From Akkermansia muciniphila (GTDB lineage: Bacteria; Verrucomicrobiota; Verrucomicrobiia; Limisphaerales; UBA9464), in NCBI GenBank assembly GCA_945873715.1, contig CAMCFL010000260.1:1-5411 (forward strand): a stretch of DNA of 5,411 nucleotides, written 5' to 3'. Shown in pieces: positions 1-5,376 of this stretch. A program made the translations under genes and the position numbers. Every line of letters starts with the position of its first letter. Position 1 is the first letter of the stretch. Under the pieces are notes generated by a model that made no database searches, was not told where the DNA came from, and saw only the letters and a program-made list of their open reading frames with translations.

Positions 1-195
1 CCGGTGCGACCGGGCAAAGCCAATGGCGGATCTTGAGCGGGTCTCGGCTGCAGGCCGCCCGCCCTCAGGCAGCGAGGCCCCACGATGCCCAACCGCCCGC
101 GGAGGGCAGCGGGCCTACATTCGTGACAACAAACTCAGAATGCACCGAGGGCCAAGGGTACATCTGGACACTGCCCCCGATGCCATCGTCTGGGG
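1..195. other. Upstream stretch with no recognisable gene
   Basis: No convincing gene is visible here. Two plus-strand frames are open from the left edge, one to base 248 and one to base 436. Their translations are low-complexity, rich in Arg, Pro, Ala and Gly, and match no family I know. The longer one runs straight through the palindromic repeats downstream, which argues against coding. A minus-strand frame is also open off the left edge for about 40 codons, without a recognisable motif. The stretch could hold the degraded end of a neighbouring gene, but nothing shows this directly. Confidence 0.5.
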
Positions 196-257
196 GGACG
201 AGCTCCGCGAGTCCGAAACTGCGCTGGTTGGCATTCGCGGACTCGTAGAACTCGTCC
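196..257. repeat. Imperfect 20-bp inverted repeat with 22-base spacer
   Basis: The arm at 196-215 (GGACGAGCTCCGCGAGTCCG) matches the reverse complement of 238-257 at 17 of 20 positions; the three mismatches lie in the middle of the arm. The spacer is 216-237. In RNA it would form a stem with a small internal bulge. The right arm overlaps the start of the 16-bp tandem duplication, so the motif ACTCGT(C/A) occurs three times in about 30 bases. It has no T run and so is not a canonical terminator. Function unknown; probably part of the repeat block that continues to about 502. Confidence 0.6.
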
Positions 258-279
258 CTCCGAGAACTCGTCCCTCCGA
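247..279. repeat. Exact tandem duplication of a 16-bp unit
   Basis: The unit GAACTCGTCCCTCCGA at 248-263 is repeated without change at 264-279, and base 247 also fits the period. Two exact copies back to back suggest a recent slippage or duplication, or a two-copy binding site. The unit resembles the right arm of the neighbouring inverted repeat. No protein or function can be assigned. Confidence 0.85.
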
Positions 280-301
280 AGCCGCCGTGGATGCTTGCGG
301 G

Positions 302-328
302 CTCCGGCGGGTGTGCTCTACGCCGGAG
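302..328. repeat. Perfect 8-bp hairpin (CTCCGGCG/CGCCGGAG)
   Basis: CTCCGGCG at 302-309 is the exact reverse complement of CGCCGGAG at 321-328, leaving an 11-base loop. The stem is very GC rich and has no following T run, so it is better read as a member of the palindromic repeat block than as an intrinsic terminator. Confidence 0.6.
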
Positions 329-344
329 GCGTTTCAGCGATTAG

Positions 345-372
345 CCCGGGGTGAGCGAAGCGATACCCCGGG
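345..372. repeat. Hairpin CCCGGGGT/ACCCCGGG with 12-base loop
   Basis: CCCGGGGT at 345-352 pairs exactly with ACCCCGGG at 365-372. The loop 353-364 reads GAGCGAAGCGAT and contains AGCGAAGCGA, a near repeat of AGCGA. The left arm is shared with the outer 18-bp inverted repeat, so this hairpin and the long outer stem compete. Confidence 0.65.
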
Positions 373-393
373 TCAGTTGCCCTTGAAATCCTC

Positions 394-435
394 CCACCCC
401 GGAGGGGTGGCAGAGCTTCAACCCCTCCGGGGTTG
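394..435. repeat. Twin hairpins that are also complementary to each other
   Basis: Hairpin one is CCACCCC (394-400), loop GGA, GGGGTGG (404-410). Hairpin two is CAACCCC (419-425), loop TCC, GGGGTTG (429-435). Each has a 7-bp perfect stem and a 3-base loop. In addition, ACCCCGGAGGGGT at 396-408 is the exact 13-bp reverse complement of 421-433, so the two hairpins can open and pair with each other. The pair sits near the middle of the element bounded by the 18-bp inverted repeat. Confidence 0.75.
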
Positions 436-456
436 ATTGGACTTTTCGCGCCAGTT

Positions 457-475
457 CCCGGGGTGGTACCCCGGG
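457..475. repeat. Hairpin CCCGGGGT-GGT-ACCCCGGG
   Basis: An 8-bp perfect stem, 457-464 with 468-475, closes on a 3-base loop (GGT). The stem sequence is the same as that of the hairpin at 345-372, which has a 12-base loop instead. Its right arm is also the start of the right 18-bp outer arm. Confidence 0.65.
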
Positions 476-485
476 CTAATCGCTG

Positions 486-502
486 CCATCCCTCCGGGAT
501 GG
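486..502. repeat. Hairpin CCATCCC-TCC-GGGATGG
   Basis: A perfect 7-bp stem, 486-492 with 496-502, closes on loop TCC. It begins at the base after the right outer arm of the 18-bp inverted repeat and has the same stem length and loop as the hairpin at 419-435. It lies about 60 bases upstream of the protease start. No T run follows, so terminator function is not indicated. Confidence 0.65.
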
Positions 503-514
503 GGAGGGGCGCAG

Positions 515-544
515 TTGACGTGGAATACCCTATCTAAACAGAAT
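515..544 (+). promoter_or_regulatory. Weak sigma70-like promoter candidate for the protease gene
   Basis: TTGACG at 515-520 matches 5 of 6 bases of the -35 consensus. CAGAAT at 539-544 matches 4 of 6 of the -10 consensus, with an 18-base spacer. Transcription would then begin near 551, downstream of the alternative GTG start (546) and just ahead of the ATG at 564, leaving a very short leader. The -10 is poor and sigma factor preferences of this organism are unknown, so this is a tentative call. Confidence 0.2.
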
Positions 545-563
545 CGTGTCCTGTTTTCTGAGT

Positions 564-1649
564 ATGGCTTTCCTGATTTCCACCCGACGCGCTTGGCCGC
601 TGGCGGCGGCGCTGTCGATCGTCGCGACCCCGGCGTCTGCCTTGACCTTCAATTTCACCAATGGCGGAGGGGTTCCGGCCAACTTCATGGCGGCAGCGGT
701 TGCCGCCGGCAATCTGTGGTCGGGCTACTTCAACGATCCCATCCAGCTCAATATCACCCTAAGTTATGGGACCAGTGGAGTTGGCAATTCAACTGCGGGA
801 GCCACGGCGTTCGCCTACGCCACGGCCAGGCAGGCATTGATCAACGACGTGGTCTCGCCCGCCGATCTGTCGGCCACCTCTTTCCTTCAGGCTTCGGCTC
901 CCGTTCAGTTCCTGATCAATCGGACGTCCGGTCTCCTGCGCATAGATGCCGGGACGGCCGGAACCAGCGCCGACAACAACAACAACCTGATTGTCGTCCA
1001 TCGAGCTCTGGGCAAGGCGCTTGGGCTCATTGGAGGGAACGACGCCGGCCCAGACGGCACGGTGGAGATCAATTCTGGACTCAGCTACGATGTCGATCGT
1101 TCCGATGGGATCGCGATATCAAGCTACGACCTGATCGGCGTCATTGCCCACGAGATCGGGCACATCATGGGGTTTCAGAGCGTGTCTGAAGGTATCTCGT
1201 TCGGATCGATCACTCAAGAATCCGGTGCCATCCCCCGACTGGCCGACCTGTTCCGATTCTCGTCCGAGAGCACCAATCCTGCCGGCTCGTTCTCGGGTTC
1301 CGGAGCAGGCCCGGGCGTTTTCGACATCTCGGCCGACACCCGTTCCAAGTACTTTTCCATCGATGGCGGGACGACGGCGGTGGCCGAATTCGCCCGCGGC
1401 TCGGATCCCACGTTCTCCGGATTCGGCGACGGCCAACAGGCCAACCACTGGCTCAATGGCGTCACCCCCCTCGGCATCATGGATCCGACCATTGGACCTG
1501 GGGAGCTCCTGAGCTTCACCCCGGCCGACCGGCAGTTCTTCGATGTCATCGGGTACAACCCGGTGCCGGAAACGGGCACCTGGGCCTCCGGAATCGCCTT
1601 GGCCGGCGGATTCTGGATCCTGCGACGCCGTTCCCGCCGCGCCGCTTGA
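564..1649 (+). CDS. Secreted NF038122-type zinc metalloprotease with exosortase-like C-terminal tail
   Basis: Predicted exported zinc-dependent protease of 361 residues, numbered from the ATG at 564. An in-frame GTG at 546 would add six residues. The ATG is preferred because it gives a classic 26-residue signal peptide: Arg 8-9, a hydrophobic core, and a cleavage site after ATPASA. No clear Shine-Dalgarno precedes either start. The mature part follows the layout I know for NF038122 metalloproteases: a region with NNNN and ALGLIGGNDAGPDGT, then DRSDGIA, then the zinc motif HEIGH (His196, Glu197, His200) followed by IMGF, and a late NHW (His295) and IMDP (Met306) segment. The usual third-ligand position of the metzincin motif HExxHxxGxxH is Ser206, so the third ligand must lie elsewhere. 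The tail is VPETGTW (334-340), a hydrophobic stretch (about 341-353) and RRRSRR, typical of PEP-CTERM-like sorting to the surface. Substrate unknown. The family call is from memory of the motif pattern. Confidence 0.85.
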   Translation: MAFLISTRRAWPLAAALSIVATPASALTFNFTNGGGVPANFMAAAVAAGNLWSGYFNDPIQLNITLSYGTSGVGNSTAGATAFAYATARQALINDVVSPADLSATSFLQASAPVQFLINRTSGLLRIDAGTAGTSADNNNNLIVVHRALGKALGLIGGNDAGPDGTVEINSGLSYDVDRSDGIAISSYDLIGVIAHEIGHIMGFQSVSEGISFGSITQESGAIPRLADLFRFSSESTNPAGSFSGSGAGPGVFDISADTRSKYFSIDGGTTAVAEFARGSDPTFSGFGDGQQANHWLNGVTPLGIMDPTIGPGELLSFTPADRQFFDVIGYNPVPETGTWASGIALAGGFWILRRRSRRAA

Positions 1650-1698
1650 TCCCGCGGAGGGTTCCCGATACAAGGTCCCTCGCCGTTTGCGCCAATCT

Positions 1699-2898
1699 AT
1701 GCCAGAAAAGCTCGACCTCACGATCGTCATGCCGTGCCTCAATGAGGCCGAAACCCTGGCCACCTGCATCCGCAAGGCCCAGGCCGGGATCACCAAAGCC
1801 GGCATCAGCGGTGAAGTCCTGATCGCCGACAACGGTTCGACCGATGGCTCGATCCAGATTGCCGAATCGCTGGGAGCCCGCGTGGAGCGGGTCCAGGAGA
1901 AGGGTTATGGGAATGCCCTGCGCGGCGGCATCCAGGCCGCCCGTGGCCGCTGGATCCTGATGGGGGACTCGGACGATTCCTACGACTTCTCCGATCTCAG
2001 TGGCTTTGTCGAAAAACTGCGACAGGGCTACGACCTGGTCATGGGCTGCCGGATGCCCCGCGGAGGCGGAACCATCGCGCCCGGGGCCATGCCCTGGAAG
2101 AACCGTTGGATCGGCAATCCGATCCTGTCGTTCATCGGGCGTCTGCTATTCCGGACTCCGATCCATGATTTTCACTGTGGCATGCGGGGCTTTTCCGCCG
2201 AGGGCTACCGCAAGATGGACCTGAAGACGACCGGGATGGAGTTCGCCTCGGAGATGGTGATGAAGGCGACGCTCAAGAACCTCCGCATGGCCGAGGTCCC
2301 GATCACGTTGCATCCGGATGGTCGTTCCCGTCCGCCGCACCTGAAGCCGTGGCGGGACGGTTGGCGCCACCTGCGGTTCATGCTGATCTACTCCCCGAAA
2401 TGGCTGTTCCTCGTTCCTGGGTCCCTTCTGTTCCTGCTGGGGTTCCTGGGCATGGCCTTGACCTTTCGTGGACCCCTGAAGGCGGGTGCGATCACCCTGG
2501 ATCTCGGCACCATGGTGATGGCCAGCATGGCCTGCGTGCTCGGCTACCAACTCGTGGCTCAGGCCTTTTATGCCAAGGTCTTCGCCGTCGGTGAAGGTCT
2601 GCTCCCGAACGACGCCCATTTTGCCGGGCTCTTCCGCCATTGGAATCTGGAGAAGGGCTGCATCCTGGGAGCCCTCATGAGTCTGGGCGGACTCGCCATC
2701 CTGTGCAGTGCCTTGTGGACCTGGAAGTCGGCCGGTTTCGGACCGCTTCCCATCGAAGAGAACCTTCGGCGCCTGATTCCCGGTGCGACCCTCACCCTGC
2801 TTGGCCTGCAGACCATCTTCAGCAGCTTCCATCTCTCCGTTCTCGGCCTCAAGACGATGGGACGTCGTCCGCCTTCCAACGAGTCCGCCACCTCTTGA
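1699..2898 (+). CDS. Family 2 glycosyltransferase, polyprenyl-phosphate sugar synthase-like, membrane anchored
   Basis: A 399-residue GT-A fold glycosyltransferase, probably moving a sugar from a nucleotide donor to a polyprenyl phosphate on the cytoplasmic face of the inner membrane. Visible GT2 features are the first beta strand with MPCLNEAETL (11-20), ADNGSTDGS (43-51), KGYGNALRGG (68-77) and the metal-binding DSDD (90-93). HDFHCGMRGF (156-165) is typical of the DPM/DPG-synthase-like branch. Four likely membrane helices follow, at about 235-255, 264-290, 320-340 and 359-384. The frame is open further upstream, to 1543, but that part overlaps the protease gene. ATG 1699 starts just before the first strand, so it is chosen; TTG 1687 is possible. 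No good ribosome site lies close to it; a GGAGGG at 1656-1661 is too far. The next gene starts three bases after its stop, so the two are probably co-transcribed. Donor sugar cannot be read from the sequence. Confidence 0.9.
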   Translation: MPEKLDLTIVMPCLNEAETLATCIRKAQAGITKAGISGEVLIADNGSTDGSIQIAESLGARVERVQEKGYGNALRGGIQAARGRWILMGDSDDSYDFSDLSGFVEKLRQGYDLVMGCRMPRGGGTIAPGAMPWKNRWIGNPILSFIGRLLFRTPIHDFHCGMRGFSAEGYRKMDLKTTGMEFASEMVMKATLKNLRMAEVPITLHPDGRSRPPHLKPWRDGWRHLRFMLIYSPKWLFLVPGSLLFLLGFLGMALTFRGPLKAGAITLDLGTMVMASMACVLGYQLVAQAFYAKVFAVGEGLLPNDAHFAGLFRHWNLEKGCILGALMSLGGLAILCSALWTWKSAGFGPLPIEENLRRLIPGATLTLLGLQTIFSSFHLSVLGLKTMGRRPPSNESATS

Positions 2899-2901
2899 GG
2901 C

Positions 2902-3474
2902 ATGACGACCGTCGATCGTTTCCTTCAGGACTGGCGCATCCGGAAGGCCGCTCCGCAGATCCGATCCGGCGACCGCGTCCTCGACCTTGGGAGCGCCGAC
3001 GGGGTGCTGTTCGACCGTCTTGGGTATTGTGGCCCGGGGTCCATGGGGATTGATCCGACCCTGCCTGCCGATTATCGCACCCGTCAGGGATTCCGCATGG
3101 TGCGCGGCTATTTTCCAAACGATTTGCCGCCAGGCTCGGGGCCTTTCGACGTCATCGTCCTGCTGGCCGTGCTGGAGCACTTTCCGGAATCCGGCTATGC
3201 AGGTCTTGCCCAAGGATGCGCCCGATTGCTCAAGCCGGGCGGACGCCTCGTGATCTCCGTACCGTCACCCGCGGTGGATGCCATCCTGGAGGTTCTGGTC
3301 AAGGTGCGACTGGTCCATGGGATGTCTCTGGAGGAGCACCACGGATACGACATCCGGAAGACGCCGGAGATCTTTCCGGAACCGGACTTCACCCTGCGGG
3401 TGCACGAGACGTTCCAACTGGGATTGAACAACCTCTTCGTCTTCGAGCGGACCGGAGCGCAGCGGACGGGCTAG
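2902..3474 (+). CDS. Class I SAM-dependent methyltransferase
   Basis: A 190-residue cytoplasmic methyltransferase with a short Rossmann fold. Motif I is VLDLGSADG (26-34), and the acidic residue at the end of strand two is Asp51 in GIDP. The strand-four region is FDVIVLLAVLEHF (82-94), and the post-motif LLKPGGRLVIS (109-119) is typical of the Methyltransf_11/23 type. A later EEHHGYDI (144-151) may form part of the acceptor site. The length is short but complete. The ATG lies three bases after the glycosyltransferase stop; GAGG at 2897-2900 overlaps that stop and is very close to the ATG, so translation is probably coupled. The GT-C-like gene follows after 19 bases. Position between two glycosyltransferases suggests that a sugar, glycan or lipid carrier is methylated, but the substrate is an inference from context only; the fold itself is clear. 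Confidence 0.88.
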   Translation: MTTVDRFLQDWRIRKAAPQIRSGDRVLDLGSADGVLFDRLGYCGPGSMGIDPTLPADYRTRQGFRMVRGYFPNDLPPGSGPFDVIVLLAVLEHFPESGYAGLAQGCARLLKPGGRLVISVPSPAVDAILEVLVKVRLVHGMSLEEHHGYDIRKTPEIFPEPDFTLRVHETFQLGLNNLFVFERTGAQRTG

Positions 3475-3476
3475 GC

Positions 3477-3482
3477 GGAGGG
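3477..3482 (+). promoter_or_regulatory. Ribosome binding site of the GT-C-like gene
   Basis: GGAGGG lies just after the methyltransferase stop codon and 11 bases before the ATG at 3494. It is the best Shine-Dalgarno match in the window and supports that start. The surrounding 11 bases GCGGAGGGTTC (3475-3485) also occur at 1654-1664, after the protease stop. Confidence 0.55.
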
Positions 3483-3493
3483 TTCTCCCGACG

Positions 3494-5362
3494 ATGACCA
3501 CCCCGCGCCTACCGAAGCTCTGGCTGGCCTACCACGCCGCCGCAGTGACCGTCGGTTGGGTGCTTTCCGTTCTTGGCCTGCTCAATGAAGCCGCCTACGC
3601 CATCCTCCTGGGCGTTGGACTGGTCGTCGCCGTGTTCTGGCTTTTGCGGCAGCCGTCCAGACGGATCCGTCCGGCTTCCCTCGTCCGGCGCTGGCGCCGC
3701 TGGCCGGCCCTGACGTTCCTCCTCCTCGTCTTGGCTGGGCTCGTGGGCGGATGGCTTTACGCCCCCAACAACATCGACGCCCTGGCATACCGCACGCCAC
3801 GGGTCCTCCATTGGCTTGCCGAAGGACGATGGCACTGGATCCCCGCACCCTATCAACGGTTGAACACCCGTGCCTGCGGGTTTGAATGGGCGACTGCTCC
3901 AGTGCTGGCCACGCTGAAATCCGATCGCCCGCTGTTCCTCCTCAATATCGCGGCCTACTGCCTACTGCCCGGCTTCGTCTTCAGCATCCTGCGGCAGATG
4001 GGTGTTGGCGGACGGGCCGCCGCTGCGTGGATGTGGTTGTTTCCGACCGGCTACTGCTTCGCCTTGCAGGCCGGCAGCATCGGGAACGATCTCCACGGGG
4101 CCACGCTTTCCGCGGCCGCCCTGGCTCTGGCCCTCCGGGCGAGGCAGACCCGGGATCCGATTTCCGCCGCGTGGTCCTGCATCGCGGTCGCGTTGATGAC
4201 CGGGGCGAAAAGCTCCAATATTCCCCTGCTCCTGCCTTGGACGTTCGCCATCTGGCCTGCCGTCCTTCCCCTGCTCCGCCGCCCCTTCCTGGCCACCGCC
4301 ACGGCGTTGCTGGCCCTCGTCACTTCCCTCGCACCCATCTCCCTCCTGAACCAGATCCATACCGGAGACTGGACCGGTCTGAAGGCGGAGGACGCCTGGA
4401 TCCGCCCCCCCGGACCCATCATCTGTGCCACCCATAACTTCGGCCTGCTCGCCACCCAGAATCTTCTCCCGCCCATCCTCCCCGGTGCCGGCGCCATCAA
4501 CGGTACCGTCGAAAGGGTTCTGCCCGAATCTTGGAAGATGCGCTTGGATGGATTCGCCGAGAATGGCCGGGCCGCCTATGCAATCCGGGAACTCCCCGGG
4601 GAAGAGCATGCCGGCCTTGGCTTTGGCGTGACCTGGTTGCTTCTCCTCACGTTGTTACACGGATTGCGCCGTCCGGAGAGATGGACCGGTCCCTGGTTCC
4701 ATGACCGTGCGAGGATGGCCCTGCTCCTCCTGCCAATGGTAGCCCTCGCTCCCTATCTCGCGCGCTCCGGCATCACGACCGCAGGGCGGATCCTCGCCCC
4801 CTACTACCCTTGGTTGCTCCCCTCGGTCCTGATTCTCGGCAGCGCCAGCACCGCCGTCCGCACCCGATGGTTCCGCGTCGGTTCGGCCGCGGCATCGGTC
4901 CTGGTCCTGGTCCTGGTCGTGCTCCTGCCCACCCGACCGCTCTGGCCGGCCCGGACGCTCCTGGACCTGTTGGGAAGCGCATCCAAGTCACGGGCGATTG
5001 AGCGGGCTTCGACGGTCTATGAAGTCTATGCCCGACGCGCCGACGTCCTCGCTCCACTTCGTCAGTGGATCCCGGCAGACGCTCCGTTGATCGGGTTCGT
5101 GACCGTCAATGACGCCGAAACCTCGCTCTGGAAACCCTTCGGTCATCAACGGGTCCGGCACCTGCTCGTTTCCGACCGCATGGACGAGCTTCGCAGTCGT
5201 GGAATGAGCTGTGTCGTAGCCAACGTCGATGACTTCACCAGCCGCTTCGGTCAACCGATCGAAGAGTGGATCAAGGCCAATGGCGGACGGATCGCCGGCC
5301 GCGAGTCGATCCGGATGCTGGCCCGGGAACCGGCCCGGGAATTCGTAGTGATTGTTTGGTAG
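3494..5362 (+). CDS. Polytopic GT-C-like glycosyltransferase, family 39-like
   Basis: A 622-residue inner membrane protein. Hydrophobic helices are seen near 10-30, 33-51, 71-90, 146-165, 174-193, 203-216, 224-262, 265-286, 376-390, 407-423, 436-450 and 464-479; exact borders are uncertain. After the third helix comes APNNIDALAYRTPRVLHWL (90-108). This fits the first outer loop of GT-C transferases, where an Asp (here Asp95) is the expected catalytic base, and it resembles the PNNWDSMTYHLPRV motif that I recall from bacterial family 39-like proteins. AGRILAPYYPWLLP (430-443) fits the later conserved R-x-L-x-P region. From about residue 500 a soluble tail of about 120 residues follows, with alternating strands and helices, ending in EFVVIVW. 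The likely role is transfer of a sugar from a polyprenyl-phosphate donor to an acceptor at the periplasmic side. The donor may be made by the GT2 enzyme two genes upstream. Acceptor unknown; GT-C assignment rests on topology and the loop motif. Confidence 0.75.
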   Translation: MTTPRLPKLWLAYHAAAVTVGWVLSVLGLLNEAAYAILLGVGLVVAVFWLLRQPSRRIRPASLVRRWRRWPALTFLLLVLAGLVGGWLYAPNNIDALAYRTPRVLHWLAEGRWHWIPAPYQRLNTRACGFEWATAPVLATLKSDRPLFLLNIAAYCLLPGFVFSILRQMGVGGRAAAAWMWLFPTGYCFALQAGSIGNDLHGATLSAAALALALRARQTRDPISAAWSCIAVALMTGAKSSNIPLLLPWTFAIWPAVLPLLRRPFLATATALLALVTSLAPISLLNQIHTGDWTGLKAEDAWIRPPGPIICATHNFGLLATQNLLPPILPGAGAINGTVERVLPESWKMRLDGFAENGRAAYAIRELPGEEHAGLGFGVTWLLLLTLLHGLRRPERWTGPWFHDRARMALLLLPMVALAPYLARSGITTAGRILAPYYPWLLPSVLILGSASTAVRTRWFRVGSAAASVLVLVLVVLLPTRPLWPARTLLDLLGSASKSRAIERASTVYEVYARRADVLAPLRQWIPADAPLIGFVTVNDAETSLWKPFGHQRVRHLLVSDRMDELRSRGMSCVVANVDDFTSRFGQPIEEWIKANGGRIAGRESIRMLAREPAREFVVIVW

Positions 5363-5376
5363 CCCGTGGGAACGCA

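Larger units (their letters stand above)
335..485. repeat. Composite palindromic element bounded by a perfect 18-bp inverted repeat
   Basis: CAGCGATTAGCCCGGGGT at 335-352 is the exact reverse complement of 468-485. The 115 bases between the arms hold two further small perfect hairpins (394-410 and 419-435), and each outer arm also takes part in its own local hairpin (345-372 and 457-475). The whole 151-base piece therefore has at least two mutually exclusive folds: one long outer stem, or a row of small hairpins. No coding capacity is convincing and no target-site duplication flanks the arms (GCGTTT on the left, CCATCC on the right). It resembles REP/BIME-type or MITE-like repeated DNA. I recall similar CCCGGGGT...ACCCCGGG motifs from PVC-group genomes, but this is memory, not a search. 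Confidence 0.75.

Noticed and set aside
23..436. Open reading frame of 137 codons on the plus strand, open to the left edge
   Set aside because: It runs through the tandem repeat and several perfect hairpins, its translation is low-complexity and matches no family I know, and no ribosome site is seen.
335..485. Insertion sequence or MITE with target-site duplication
   Set aside because: No direct repeat flanks the 18-bp arms and no transposase is encoded. It is kept only as a palindromic repeat of unknown origin.
190..505. CRISPR array
   Set aside because: The repeats are palindromes and one tandem pair, with no regular repeat-spacer pattern and no cas gene nearby.
437..1189. Open reading frame of 250 codons overlapping the protease gene in another frame
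   Set aside because: Its product is rich in Arg, Gln, Trp and Ser without motifs, it starts inside the palindrome block, and the overlapping frame carries a clear signal peptide and zinc motif.
1656..1681. Possible terminator hairpin between the protease and glycosyltransferase genes
   Set aside because: Only a 5-bp stem (GAGGG at 1657-1661 with CCCTC at 1677-1681), with a 15-base loop and no T run. It is too weak to call.
1543..1698. Longer start of the glycosyltransferase, overlapping the protease end by about 100 bases
   Set aside because: The extra 52 residues are Pro and Ser rich, lie over the protease sorting tail, and precede the first GT2 strand. ATG 1699 fits the fold.
2146..3213. 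Minus-strand open frame of 355 codons across the glycosyltransferase and methyltransferase genes
   Set aside because: It is opposite two strongly supported genes and its product is Gly, Gln and Arg rich without a recognisable domain, as expected for an antisense shadow in GC-rich DNA.
4895..4920. Short CCTGGT tandem repeat within the GT-C-like gene
   Set aside because: It encodes a Leu-Val run in a predicted membrane helix and is explained by the codon composition of that helix.
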